From Parvibaculaceae bacterium (GTDB lineage Bacteria > Pseudomonadota > Alphaproteobacteria > Parvibaculales > Parvibaculaceae), in contig JAPWJY010000002.1 in assembly GCA_028283765.1 (NCBI GenBank), positions 186,001-250,000 of the forward strand: a stretch of DNA of 64,000 nucleotides, read 5' to 3'. Below, one piece after another: positions 1-8,240 of this stretch. Each line of letters begins with the position of its first letter. Within the stretch, counting starts at the first letter, position 1. The notes beneath the pieces are model-generated. The model did not search any database. It was given only the letters and a program-made list of their open reading frames with translations, and had not been told where the DNA came from. Position numbers and translations under genes: made by a program.

Positions 1-585
1 GATGGCGATGGCGAGCACCGCTGCCGCATCCGGCTGGGGACTGGCGTCCGACAGGCGATAGACCGTTCCGGGCGCAAGCCGCGCCGCCACCAGCCCCGCG
101 CCGGAACCGGCAAGGACCAGAGGGCGGCCGGGAAGACGCGCAGCGGCCCCATCGAGCGAGACGATGGCCGGTTCGCCCAGCACCACCGGAACCCCGGAAC
201 ATGGCTCGAAAGCCTGAAGATAGACCTCGTTGCGCCGGGCGTCGAAGGCGACGACGACCGCCTCGTCCGGGGCGGCCTCGACAAGGGAACCGACAGCTTC
301 GAGCGTCGTCACGGGGACGACAGGCAGTCCCCTGGCAAGGGCGATGCCGCGCGCCGTGGCAAGCCCCGCCCGCAGTCCCGTGAAGGTGCCGGGGCCGACC
401 GTCACCGCCAGCGCATCGAGCGCTTCGGGCGCGATGCCGCCACGCGCCATGATGTCCTGCAACAGGGGAAGCAGGGTTTCCGCATGGCCGCGCGTGCGCA
501 ATTCAAAATGACGGGTCAGTGGCCCCCCGGCGGACAATGCCGCCGAGAGAGCGCCCAGCGCCGTGTCGAAGGCGAGAATGTTCAA
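1..585 (-). CDS. tsaB: tRNA threonylcarbamoyladenosine biosynthesis protein TsaB (3' end beyond window)
   Basis: The first ~195 residues of TsaB (YeaZ), the ASKHA-fold partner of TsaD in making the t6A modification at position 37 of ANN-decoding tRNAs. Translating the minus strand gives LNILAFDTALGALSAALS at the N-terminus and the family block VGPGTFTGLRAGLATARG near residue 65; the frame stays open to the window edge, so the C-terminus is missing. No ATG is available in this frame near the N-terminus. The likely start is TTG at 583-585, with GGAAGG about 10 nt upstream. The upstream nitroreductase gene ends at 614, so the two may be co-transcribed. Its partner TsaD is encoded in this window at 19423..20517, not adjacent. 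Confidence 0.9.
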   Translation of the reverse strand, partial: MNILAFDTALGALSAALSAGGPLTRHFELRTRGHAETLLPLLQDIMARGGIAPEALDALAVTVGPGTFTGLRAGLATARGIALARGLPVVPVTTLEAVGSLVEAAPDEAVVVAFDARRNEVYLQAFEPCSGVPVVLGEPAIVSLDGAAARLPGRPLVLAGSGAGLVAARLAPGTVYRLSDASPQPDAAAVLAIAI

Positions 586-613
586 ACCAGACTGCCTTCC
601 CGCAAGACCGGAC

Positions 614-1207
614 TCAGAGAATCCGGCACGCGACGTCAAAGTCCAGACGGGGGCTGCGGTCGAACAGGCCGGCCGGATCGCCATAGCCCAGATTGCACAG
701 GAAATTCGCCTTCACCTTGCCGTCGGGGAAGAATTCCTTGTTGACGCCGTCCACATCGAAACCGGACATCGGGCCCGCATCGAGCCCGAGCGCGCGCGCC
801 GCGATAATCAGATAGGCGCCCTGCAGCGAGCCGTTGCGGAAGGCGGTCTGCTCGGCGAACTCGGGGCTCCAGTTGAACCATTTCTTGGCGTCGGGGCTGT
901 GGGGAAAGAGTTCCGGCAGCCTTTCGTAGAATTCCAGGTCATGACCGATGATCGCGGTCACCGGCGCGGCCAGCGTCTTGGCCCGGTTGCCCTCGCTCAG
1001 GAACGGGCTCAGGCGCTCCTTGGCGGCGGGCGTGGTCACGAACAGGATGCGCGCGGGCGAGGCGTTGGCGCTCGTCGGCCCCATCTTCATCAGATCGTAG
1101 ATCGCATGAAGCTGCTCGGTGGTGACGGGCTTGTCCGCCCAGGCGTTATGGGTGCGGGCGGTGCGGAAAATACGGTCAAGCACGTCGGCAGAGAGGGGTG
1201 CGCTCAC
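614..1207 (-). CDS. Nitroreductase family protein, RutE-like (malonic semialdehyde reductase type)
   Basis: A 197-residue FMN-dependent nitroreductase-fold protein. The N-terminal stretch [19 protein letters not shown] followed by [16 protein letters not shown] and the C-terminal [20 protein letters not shown] are characteristic of the RutE/HadB branch, which in E. coli reduces malonic semialdehyde to 3-hydroxypropionate in the Rut pyrimidine pathway. No other rut gene is nearby, so here it is probably a stand-alone aldehyde or nitro/quinone reductase of unknown physiological substrate. Length is normal for the family. It lies between the NifU-like gene (35 bp upstream) and tsaB, all on the minus strand. 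Family assignment is firm; the RutE substrate is inference. Confidence 0.85.
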   Translation of the reverse strand: MSAPLSADVLDRIFRTARTHNAWADKPVTTEQLHAIYDLMKMGPTSANASPARILFVTTPAAKERLSPFLSEGNRAKTLAAPVTAIIGHDLEFYERLPELFPHSPDAKKWFNWSPEFAEQTAFRNGSLQGAYLIIAARALGLDAGPMSGFDVDGVNKEFFPDGKVKANFLCNLGYGDPAGLFDRSPRLDFDVACRIL

Positions 1208-1242
1208 AGGGATTTACTCCGGAAACAGGGGTCGGGAACCGA

Positions 1243-1803
1243 TTAGACGGGAACGGCGCGCACTTCGACCACCTCGGGCACGAAATGCTTGAGCATGTTT
1301 TCAACGCCGCGCTTCAACGTCAATGTCGAACTGGGGCAACCGGCGCAGGAGCCCTGCATGTTGAGGTAGACGATCCCGTCCTCGAAGCCCTGAAAGGTGA
1401 TGTCGCCGCCATCCTGCGCCACGGCCGGGCGCACCCGGGTGTCGAGGATTTCCTTGATCTGCTCGACGATCTCGCCGTCCTCGCCCTCATGGGCCGCATG
1501 ACCATTCCCCTCGACCTCGCCCATCAGAATCGGCGCGCCCGCCGTGTAATGGTCCATGATCGTGCCGAGAATGGCGGGCTTGAGGTGCTGCCACTCGCCC
1601 TTGTCCTTGGTGACGGTGATGAAATCTCCGCCCAGAAAGACACCCGTGACGCCGTCAATGGCGAACAGCCGCTTGGCCAGCGGCGAACGCTCGGCCGAAC
1701 CGGCATCGGGGAAATCCGCCGCACGGCCATCGCCCAGCACCTCGCGCCCGGGGCGGAACTTGAGGGTGGCCGGGTTCGGCGTCGACTCGGTTTCGATGAA
1801 CAT
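1243..1803 (-). CDS. NifU family Fe-S cluster carrier (NFU1-like)
   Basis: A 186-residue Fe-S scaffold/carrier of the bacterial and mitochondrial NFU type. The N-terminal NFU domain begins MFIETESTPNPATLKFRPG, the usual opening of this family. The C-terminal NifU-like domain holds the cluster-binding CAGC motif (Cys153 and Cys156 in MQGSCAGCPSSTLTLK). Such proteins pass 4Fe-4S clusters to targets such as lipoate synthase and respiratory enzymes in the cytoplasm. GAGAGG lies about 8 nt before the ATG. It follows the DUF2333 gene by 115 bp. The neighbourhood trpS-(x)-NifU-(x)-tsaB recalls the order common in Alphaproteobacteria. Confidence 0.93.
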   Translation of the reverse strand: MFIETESTPNPATLKFRPGREVLGDGRAADFPDAGSAERSPLAKRLFAIDGVTGVFLGGDFITVTKDKGEWQHLKPAILGTIMDHYTAGAPILMGEVEGNGHAAHEGEDGEIVEQIKEILDTRVRPAVAQDGGDITFQGFEDGIVYLNMQGSCAGCPSSTLTLKRGVENMLKHFVPEVVEVRAVPV

Positions 1804-1918
1804 GGCACGGCCTCTCGCAGACGAAAGAGATGATCCAGCCCCTTAAATGGCCCGCCCGGCGCCCGGAATCAAGTGAAGCCAAACCCCTAATAAAACTATG
1901 GTTTTTGGCCGGAGCGCC

Positions 1919-2974
1919 TTATTTCTGCAGAATATTGGAGACTTCCCGCAATTGCGTGCGGGCCCTCAGCAGGAAAAAGCCCTGAGCCGAGAGATGGCTC
2001 GGGATGATGACGCTCATGGGCGAACCGTTCATGACCACCAGCGGCTGGAGCATGGCCGCCGTCTTGAAGGTCTCCAGCATCTGGTCCCAGGGCTTTTGCA
2101 GGTTGCGCTCCTTGATGACCGGGGCGAAATCCTGACCCATGCCCTTGAGGATCATGTAATAGGCGTAAAGCTTGCCCTTGGAGCTGTAGAAAACATCGTC
2201 CGCGCTCCAGTCGATGATGCCGCCGGAACTGTGCAGCACCTCATTGTCGATGATCGCCGACTGGGAGCCGAGGTCCGAGGCGATGCGGTCGAGCGTGCCG
2301 AGCAGATTGTCGGCCCGTATCTCGTAAACCGCCTGGCCGGAGCCGAGCCGCTGGTTGAAGGTGCGCAGCAGCCCAAGCGCCTGACGGTACTGGGACACCG
2401 AGCTTGAGCCGGGAATGAGCGACTGGCTCGGATTCCATATCCACTTGTCGCCGGGATATTGCAGCAGGCCCGCCGCCTTCTGGAGATCGGGGTCGGCCTC
2501 GCTCGATCCGCGCGTGCGGCCGATCTGGTCGGTCAGCTCGAAGGCGAAGCGCCCGAGCGCCGAGACGATGCCCTGCTGGTAGTTCGGCATATTGTCCAGC
2601 ACATAGCCCGGCATGAAGAAGGGATCGTTCGCCACCCAGGCGTGATCGTTCACCTCCCGGTCGACGAGTCCGATCATCATGGACACGGCCGCGCTGCCGC
2701 CCTGCACCTGATCGCGCGCGGGAGGCACGAAATCGGGATTGTCGTCGATGGTGTGCAGCAGCGCCGCGCCGCCAACGTAATAAAGGACGATCACCAGAAG
2801 GATCAGCATCAGCCCGGTGAGGCCGATCCGCTCGATGCGCCGGGGCGGGCGTCCCGCGGGGGCAGCGGCAGGGCCTTCGCCCAGATCGAAGGAGGGCATG
2901 TCGCCGTGGCGGCGATATTTCCAGCGCAGGGCCAGCTGTTCTTTCCAGCCGTTGAAGCGTTCGCCGAATGCCAT
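1919..2974 (-). CDS. DUF2333 family inner-membrane protein
   Basis: About 351 residues with one strong membrane segment near the N-terminus (GLTGLMLILLVIVLYYVGG, roughly residues 50-70) after a basic cytoplasmic stretch, then a ~280-residue domain predicted to be periplasmic. The body, with WVANDPFFMPGYVLDNMPN and GDKWIWNPSQSLIPGSSS, matches my recollection of the DUF2333 family, whose function is unknown. I place the start at the ATG giving MAFGERFNG, which has GGGAG nine bases upstream; an in-frame GTG at 3019 is the alternative. It follows trpS closely, so the two may be one transcript. Confidence 0.8.
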   Translation of the reverse strand: MAFGERFNGWKEQLALRWKYRRHGDMPSFDLGEGPAAAPAGRPPRRIERIGLTGLMLILLVIVLYYVGGAALLHTIDDNPDFVPPARDQVQGGSAAVSMMIGLVDREVNDHAWVANDPFFMPGYVLDNMPNYQQGIVSALGRFAFELTDQIGRTRGSSEADPDLQKAAGLLQYPGDKWIWNPSQSLIPGSSSVSQYRQALGLLRTFNQRLGSGQAVYEIRADNLLGTLDRIASDLGSQSAIIDNEVLHSSGGIIDWSADDVFYSSKGKLYAYYMILKGMGQDFAPVIKERNLQKPWDQMLETFKTAAMLQPLVVMNGSPMSVIIPSHLSAQGFFLLRARTQLREVSNILQK

Positions 2975-3052
2975 GCCTGCAAGCTCCCGAAATTGACCCG
3001 ATCCGGACCCTTTTATCACCCCGCCGCCACCCGGGGATAAAATAAGCCGATC

Positions 3053-4072
3053 CTAGATAAAGCCGACGATTTCCTTGACCCGGGCGACAATCGGGTCGGC
3101 GATGGCCCGCGCCCGGTCCGCCCCCTCTGCCAGCACCTGATCGAGATAGCCCTGATCGTTGCGCAACATGCGCTGCATCCCGGCCATCATCGGCGACAGT
3201 TTTTCAACCGCCAGATCGGCCAGCCTCGGCTTGAAAACCGAGAATTGCGCACCCCTGAACTCCGCCAGCACCTCGGCCTTCGTCTGGCCGGAGAGCGCCG
3301 CATAGATGCCGACCAGATTGTCGGCCCCGGCCCGGCCTTCGAGCCCTTCGACCGTTTCCGGCAGCGGATCAGGATCGGTCTGGGCCTTGCGGATCTTCTG
3401 GGCGATCGCCTCGGGGCTGTCGTTGAAGGTGATCCTCGAATTGTCGGAAGGATCGGACTTCGACATTTTCTTCGTGCCGTCCCGGAGCGACATAACCCGG
3501 GTCGCGGTGCCCATGATCAATGGCTCGGGCAGGTAGAAAAAATCCTTGCCTCCAAATTCGCCATAATCATGATTAAACTTCTGCGCCGTGTCCCTCGCGA
3601 GTTCCAGATGCTGTTTCTGATCCTCGCCCACCGGCACATGGGTCGAGCGGTAGGCCAGAATGTCGGCAGCCATCAGCACGGGATAATTGTAGAGCCCCAC
3701 GGATGCCTGCTCGCGGTCCTTGCCCGCCTTTTCCTTGAACTGGGTCATGCGGTTGAGCCAGCCGATGCGGGCCGTGCAGTCCAGAATCCAGGCAAGCTCG
3801 GCGTGCGCCGCCACCCTGGACTGGTTGAAGATGATGTGTTTCTTCGGATCGACGCCCGCCGCGATGTAGGCGGCCGCCACCTCACGCGTGTTCGCGGCGA
3901 GTTCTCTGGGATCCTGCCAGGCCGTGATGGCGTGGAGATCGACCACGCAGTAGATGCATTCATGGGTTTCCTGAAGCGCCACGAAATGACGGATCGCGCC
4001 CAGATAATTGCCGAGATGCAGATTGCCGGTCGGCTGAACGCCGGAGAAGACCCGGTTGCGAGGCTGGTCCAT
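3053..4072 (-). CDS. trpS: Tryptophanyl-tRNA synthetase
   Basis: Class I aminoacyl-tRNA synthetase that charges tRNA-Trp. At 339 residues it has the usual bacterial length. The N-terminus [26 protein letters not shown] carries the HIGH-type signature as HLGN, and [14 protein letters not shown] near residue 205 is the KMSKS loop. The catalytic Rossmann fold is complete and the C-terminal helical anticodon domain ends [11 protein letters not shown]. In many alphaproteobacteria trpS directly follows murJ; here murJ is about 31 kb away (35642..37180) and trpS heads a minus-strand run with the DUF2333 and NifU genes. Confidence 0.97.
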   Translation of the reverse strand: MDQPRNRVFSGVQPTGNLHLGNYLGAIRHFVALQETHECIYCVVDLHAITAWQDPRELAANTREVAAAYIAAGVDPKKHIIFNQSRVAAHAELAWILDCTARIGWLNRMTQFKEKAGKDREQASVGLYNYPVLMAADILAYRSTHVPVGEDQKQHLELARDTAQKFNHDYGEFGGKDFFYLPEPLIMGTATRVMSLRDGTKKMSKSDPSDNSRITFNDSPEAIAQKIRKAQTDPDPLPETVEGLEGRAGADNLVGIYAALSGQTKAEVLAEFRGAQFSVFKPRLADLAVEKLSPMMAGMQRMLRNDQGYLDQVLAEGADRARAIADPIVARVKEIVGFI

Positions 4073-4264
4073 GAGGAATGTCCCGTAGATCGAAGAGGCC
4101 GGGCGCGCCTGATCGGGCGGGCCAGCCGGTGGCCCGGTTTATCGCGCGGGATGCGCTCCAAGGCAAGATTGGAGAAATCCGGCGCGGATTACGCCCGGGC
4201 TCCCGCCACCAAAATACCTAAAATGCCGTATTCATTCATGAATAGGCCGTGACGCTTTGGATTG

Positions 4265-4285
4265 ACCTTCCCGCCGTGGCAAGCT
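4265..4285 (+). promoter_or_regulatory. CueR-type MerR operator and promoter upstream of cueR
   Basis: The 21-bp element begins ACCTTCC, has a 7-bp centre, and ends GCAAGCT. It matches the E. coli CueR dyad (ACCTTCC-N7-GGAAGGT) perfectly in the left arm and in 5 of 7 positions in the right. It overlaps a -35-like TTGACC at 4262-4267, and a TACCTA at 4286-4291 could be the -10 with an 18-bp spacer, the elongated spacing that MerR activators correct. It sits 42-62 bp before the cueR start, suggesting autoregulation of cueR and the overlapping GST gene. Confidence 0.7.
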
Positions 4286-4326
4286 TACCTATCTGGCAGC
4301 ACGCCGGAGACAGGGGATCGGGACGC

Positions 4327-4740
4327 ATGAATATCGGGCAGGCAGCCGAACGCTCCAGCGTTCCAGCCAAGACCATCCGCTATTACGAGGAAATCGGCCT
4401 GATCGCCGCGCCGCCGCGCCACGTCAACGGCTATCGCGACTATGACGAGCCCCGCATCAACGAGCTGAGTTTCCTCGCCAGCGCCCGGCGGCTGGGATTC
4501 TCCATCGACGAATGCCGCAGCCTGCTCTCGCTTTACCGCGATGAGCACCGCGCGAGTTCCGACGTGAAGGCCATCGCGGCCAGCCATGTGGCGCGCATCG
4601 ACGCCCAGATTGCGGACCTCAAAGCCATGCGCCGCGTTATTGACAGTCTGGCCGGGCGATGCCATGGCGACAGCCGGTCCGACTGTTCCATCATTGACGG
4701 GCTTGCCGCGCGCACAGCCGGCCACCCGAAGGAAGCTTAA
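4327..4740 (+). CDS. cueR: Copper-responsive MerR-family activator CueR
   Basis: A 137-residue MerR-family regulator. The N-terminal winged helix (MNIGQAAERSSVPAKTIRYY) is followed by the dimerisation helix. The metal loop holds Cys112 and Cys120 in CHGDSRSDC, the same positions and spacing as E. coli CueR, and Ser77 is conserved; together these mark the monovalent-metal (Cu+, Ag+) subgroup. The frame is open from 4249, but the ATG at 4327 fits the family N-terminus and the upstream stretch contains the operator, so the later start is chosen. Its stop overlaps the next gene's start (TAATG). Neither a copper ATPase nor a chaperone gene is adjacent; the only downstream partner is a glutathione S-transferase. 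Confidence 0.92.
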   Translation: MNIGQAAERSSVPAKTIRYYEEIGLIAAPPRHVNGYRDYDEPRINELSFLASARRLGFSIDECRSLLSLYRDEHRASSDVKAIAASHVARIDAQIADLKAMRRVIDSLAGRCHGDSRSDCSIIDGLAARTAGHPKEA

Positions 4741-5420
4741 TGCGTCTTCTCTACCATCACCCGCTTTCCCCCGGCAGCCGCAAGGTGCGCCTCGCGCTTG
4801 GTGAAAAGGGCGTTCCCGTCACGCTGCGCGAGGAGCGCGTGTGGGACCACCGGCCTGAATTCATGGAACTGAATCCGGCCGGCGAGGTGCCCGTGCTGGT
4901 CGAGGAAGACGGCACCGTGCTGAGCGGTGCGACCGCCATCGTCGAATATCTCGACGACATCCATCTGGGGCCCTCGCTGATGCCGCGCGAGCCGCGCGAA
5001 CGGGCCGAGGTGCGCCGGATCGTCGACTGGTTCGACCGCAAGTTCGCCGTCGAGGTCAGCGATGCGATCCTGTATGAGCGTATCGAGAAGCGGTTCATCA
5101 GCACCCAGATGGGGGGCGGCGCGCCGGACATGGAGATCGTGCGCACGGCCATGCACAATCTGCGCTACCACCTCGATTATGTCGCCTATCTGATCGAGCG
5201 CCGCCGGTGGCTCGGTGGCGAGACGCTGACCATCGCCGACCTGACGGCGGCGGCCCATCTTTCCTGCATGGATTATGTCGGCGGCGTGCCGTGGGACGCC
5301 TATCCGGGCGCCAAGGACTGGTATGTCCGCCTCAAATCGCGGCCGGGTTTCCGCCCGCTGCTGGCGGATGCCCTGCCGGGCATGGCCCCGCCCCGATCCT
5401 ATGCAAACCTCGACTTTTAA
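4740..5420 (+). CDS. Glutathione S-transferase family protein
   Basis: A 226-residue two-domain GST. The N-terminal thioredoxin-like domain starts MRLLYHHPLSPGSRKVRLAL, and SPGSRK occupies the place of the catalytic Ser/Cys region. The glutathione-binding NPAGEVPVLVEEDG with the cis-Pro (VPVL) and the following SGATAIVEYLDD are typical. The C-terminal helical domain carries LTIADLTAAAHLSCMDY, the N-capping box region. It overlaps cueR by one base and queG by 20 bases, so it is translationally coupled to both. GST-queG adjacency is common in Alphaproteobacteria; placement behind cueR hints at a thiol role in copper stress, which is inference. Substrate unknown. Confidence 0.9.
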   Translation: MRLLYHHPLSPGSRKVRLALGEKGVPVTLREERVWDHRPEFMELNPAGEVPVLVEEDGTVLSGATAIVEYLDDIHLGPSLMPREPRERAEVRRIVDWFDRKFAVEVSDAILYERIEKRFISTQMGGGAPDMEIVRTAMHNLRYHLDYVAYLIERRRWLGGETLTIADLTAAAHLSCMDYVGGVPWDAYPGAKDWYVRLKSRPGFRPLLADALPGMAPPRSYANLDF

Positions 5421-6570
5421 AAAGCGCCCCCCGCCGCCCGCCACGCCGCAGGACTGGAAAGCGGGGATCATTCTCCATGCCCGTGAGGCCGGTTTCGACG
5501 CCGTGCGCTTCACCTCCGCCAGCGCCGCGCCGGACCTTTCAGGGCCTCTGGGCCAATGGCTCGAAAAAGGCGCTCACGGCTCGATGGCATGGATGGCCGA
5601 AACCGCCGCCCGGCGCGCGCATCCCAACGCGCTCTGGCCCGAAGCCCGCAGCATCATTGTGCTCGGCCTCAACTACGGCCCCGGCCGCAACCCGCTGGAG
5701 GCGCTGGAGCACAGGGATCGTGGCTCCATCTCCGTCTATGCCCGCAATCGCGACTATCACGACATCGTGAAGAAGAAACTCCGCCAGATCGCCCGCTGGC
5801 TCGCGGAAAGCTCGGGCGAAGAGGTGAAGATCTTCGTCGATACCGCGCCGGTGATGGAAAAACCGCTGGCGGCGGCGGGTGGCCTCGGCTGGCAGGGCAA
5901 GCACACCAATCTCGTTTCGCGCGAGTTCGGTTCATGGCTGCTGCTGGGCTCGATCTTCACCACCATGGAACTCCCCGCCGACGAAGCGGAGGCGGATCAT
6001 TGCGGCTCCTGCAACGCCTGCCTCGCGGCCTGCCCGACAAACGCCTTCCCCGCGCCCTACCAGCTCGATGCGCGGCGCTGCATTTCCTATCTGACCATCG
6101 AGCACAAGGGGCATATACCGTCAGAGTTCCGCGCGCCCATCGGCAACCGCATCTATGGCTGCGACGATTGCCTGGCCGCCTGCCCGTGGAACAAGTTCGC
6201 GCAGATGGCCCATGAGGCGGCGCTCCACGCCCGGCCTGAATTCACCGGCCCGGCGCTGGCCGGGCTGGCCGGGCTGGACGACGCAGGGTTCCGCACGCTC
6301 TTTTCCGGCTCGCCAATCAAGCGGATCGGACGCGACCGCTTCGTGCGCAATGTGCTGATCGCCATCGGCAATTCCGCACTGCCGGCGCTGGCCGCTCCGG
6401 CGCTCGCCCTCACGCGCGATCCCTCGCCGCTGGTCCGCGCCATGGCGGTCTGGGCGGCGGGCAGACTCGGGCAGGGCAATGCCCTTGCCGCGATGGCCCC
6501 GGCAGCCCTCTCCGGTGAAGAGGACGAGGGCGTGCGCGCCGAATGGTCGGCCTATTGCGAGAGCGTCTGA
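5401..6570 (+). CDS. queG: Epoxyqueuosine reductase QueG
   Basis: A 389-residue cobalamin- and Fe-S-dependent enzyme that reduces epoxyqueuosine to queuosine in the wobble position of His, Tyr, Asn and Asp tRNAs. The cobalamin-binding N-terminal domain includes YGPGRNPLEALEHRDRGSIS and VFVDTAPVMEKPLAAAGGLG-like sequence. Two 4Fe-4S motifs follow: CGSCNACLAACPTNAF with the later RRCISYLT, and GCDDCLAACPWNKFA. The C-terminal ~90 residues look like HEAT-type repeats. The start chosen is the ATG at 5401 (MQTSTFKKRP), overlapping the GST end by 20 bp; a longer open frame from 5275 lies inside the GST gene and is not family-like. Confidence 0.95.
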   Translation: MQTSTFKKRPPPPATPQDWKAGIILHAREAGFDAVRFTSASAAPDLSGPLGQWLEKGAHGSMAWMAETAARRAHPNALWPEARSIIVLGLNYGPGRNPLEALEHRDRGSISVYARNRDYHDIVKKKLRQIARWLAESSGEEVKIFVDTAPVMEKPLAAAGGLGWQGKHTNLVSREFGSWLLLGSIFTTMELPADEAEADHCGSCNACLAACPTNAFPAPYQLDARRCISYLTIEHKGHIPSEFRAPIGNRIYGCDDCLAACPWNKFAQMAHEAALHARPEFTGPALAGLAGLDDAGFRTLFSGSPIKRIGRDRFVRNVLIAIGNSALPALAAPALALTRDPSPLVRAMAVWAAGRLGQGNALAAMAPAALSGEEDEGVRAEWSAYCESV

Positions 6571-7310
6571 AGCCGCGCGAGATAGGTTTTGGCGGCAAGC
6601 GCGGCGGGATCGTCCTTGCGTCCGCTCTGGGCCGCAAACTGGATCACGGTTTCATAATCCTTGCGCGCGCCCGCGACATCGCGCTGCTGTTCAAGGATAA
6701 GCCCGCGCTGCAACAGCGCCTGCAGATTATGCGGGGCGAGATCGAGCGCCCGGTTCGCGTCGATAAGCGCGGGAGTCAGAATCTCAAGCCCCATGAAGGC
6801 GGCGGAGCGCAAGGTCAGCGCATCGACGAGATTGGGATTCTCTGCCAGCGCGGCATCGAGATCGCGCCCCGACTCCTTCCACTTCTTCTGAAGCTGGTAG
6901 GCCCGGGCCCGGTCAGTCAGAAGGGTCGTATCCGATGGCGCGAGCCTGAGGCCCGCCGTGAAGGACTTCAGCGCCTCGGCATCCTTGCCCGCCAGCAGAT
7001 AGGTATTGCCCGCCTGATCATAGACCGAGGCGCGATCCTCGGCGGGAGCACCGGTCATCGCGGCGGCCGCGGCCATGAAGGCGGCTCCCCCCGAGGTCAG
7101 CTTGTTTTCCGCCACCAGCGCCAGCGCCTTGCAGTGGAGGGCGGCGGCCCCGCCCCCCGCCTTGGCCCATAGAGCGGCCTCCTTCGCCGCCCTGGCCGGA
7201 TCGCTCCGGGCAAGGGCCGTGCAGGAATCATAATCCGCGACAGTGGTGGCCCATGCCGGGACAGGAAGCGAAAGGAGGATGGCCGCAAGGGCTGTACGCA
7301 GGTGCATCAT
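6552..7310 (-). CDS. Secreted TPR-repeat protein
   Basis: A 252-residue protein with a clear signal peptide (MMHLRTALAAILLSLPVPAWA, cleavage expected after AWA) and tetratricopeptide-like repeats from about residue 95 to the C-terminus (for example AGNTYLLAGKDAEALKSFTA and ANRALDLAPHNLQALLQRG). It is therefore probably a periplasmic protein-interaction factor. No enzymatic motif is seen and I cannot name a specific family. The 3' end overlaps the end of queG by 19 bp tail to tail, and the 5' end is divergent from the epimerase-like gene at 7362. The frame extends upstream to 7820, but that part lies antisense to the neighbour and lacks a signal peptide, so the ATG at 7310 is used. Confidence 0.8.
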   Translation of the reverse strand: MMHLRTALAAILLSLPVPAWATTVADYDSCTALARSDPARAAKEAALWAKAGGGAAALHCKALALVAENKLTSGGAAFMAAAAAMTGAPAEDRASVYDQAGNTYLLAGKDAEALKSFTAGLRLAPSDTTLLTDRARAYQLQKKWKESGRDLDAALAENPNLVDALTLRSAAFMGLEILTPALIDANRALDLAPHNLQALLQRGLILEQQRDVAGARKDYETVIQFAAQSGRKDDPAALAAKTYLARLQTLSQ

Positions 7311-7361
7311 GGGCGCTAAGTTCCGCCAGCTTCGGTTCAAAGGCAAGGGAGAGTTGGGCGC

Positions 7362-8240
7362 ATGATGGGCGAGAAAAAACTCTTCTGTTTCGGCTTCGGA
7401 TTCTGTGCCGCCGCGCTGGCGAGGCTGCTGGCTCCGCAGGCCTTCCGCATCGCCGGCACCTGCCGGACGCAGGAAAGAGCCCATGAACTGAAAGCCCGGG
7501 GCATCGAGGCCTATCTTTTCTCCGACAGGCATCCCCTGACCCCGGAAGCGCTGGAAGGCGCGACCCATGTGCTGGCTTCCGTGCCGCCGGAGCCGGACGG
7601 GGACCCGGTGCTCGCCCATGCCTGGAGCGACCTGCTGCAAGCCGCCCCGCATCTTGAATGGGCGGGCTATCTCTCGACCACCGGCGTCTATGGCGACCGG
7701 GGTGGCGGCTGGGTGAATGAGCAATCCTCTCTCGAACCCTCGACCGACCGGGGCGAGCGCCGCCTGCGCGCGGAACGGGGCTGGCTCGCCTACGGGGTCG
7801 ATACCGGCGTGCCGGTGCACCTGTTCCGCCTCGCGGGCATCTATGGCCCGGGCCGCACCCAGTTTCGCGCGGTTGCGGACGGCACTGCGAAACGGGTGAT
7901 CAAGCCCGGACAGGTTTTCTCACGGATCCATGTCGATGATGTCGCCGCGATCCTTGCCGCCTCGATCGCACAGCCCCGGGCCAACGCCGCCTATAATGTC
8001 TGCGACGATGAACCGGCCCCGCCGCAGGACATCATCGCCTTCTGCGCAGGTCTGCTCGGGCTCCCGGTGCCGCCCGGCACGCCTTTCGGGGAAGCCGTGC
8101 TGTCGCCCATGGCCCGCAGCTTCTTTGCCGAAAACAAGCGGGTGTCGAACCGGCTGATCCGGGAAGAGCTGGGGGTAACCCTGAAATATCCGACCTATCG
8201 CGAGGGGCTTCGCGCCCTTTACGAAAGCGGGGATTACTAG
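7362..8240 (+). CDS. NAD(P)-dependent epimerase/SDR-like protein (YeeZ type)
   Basis: A 292-residue atypical short-chain dehydrogenase/reductase. A Rossmann start (KLFCFGFGFCAAALARLL) lies at the N-terminus. The region YLSTTGVYGDRGGGWVNEQS is the usual extended-SDR active-site neighbourhood, although no canonical YxxxK follows it. LAGIYGPGR and FSRIHVDDVAAIL are conserved in the extended SDR/YeeZ group. The product is probably cytoplasmic, substrate unknown. GST-queG-SDR is a recurrent order in Alphaproteobacteria. The stop codon shares the palindrome CTAG with the convergent hydrolase gene (8237-8240). Confidence 0.85.
   Translation: MMGEKKLFCFGFGFCAAALARLLAPQAFRIAGTCRTQERAHELKARGIEAYLFSDRHPLTPEALEGATHVLASVPPEPDGDPVLAHAWSDLLQAAPHLEWAGYLSTTGVYGDRGGGWVNEQSSLEPSTDRGERRLRAERGWLAYGVDTGVPVHLFRLAGIYGPGRTQFRAVADGTAKRVIKPGQVFSRIHVDDVAAILAASIAQPRANAAYNVCDDEPAPPQDIIAFCAGLLGLPVPPGTPFGEAVLSPMARSFFAENKRVSNRLIREELGVTLKYPTYREGLRALYESGDY

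Noticed and set aside
1878-1909. GCCAAA ... TTTGGC inverted repeat between the DUF2333 and NifU genes
   Set aside because: The stem is short with a large loop; too weak to call a terminator.
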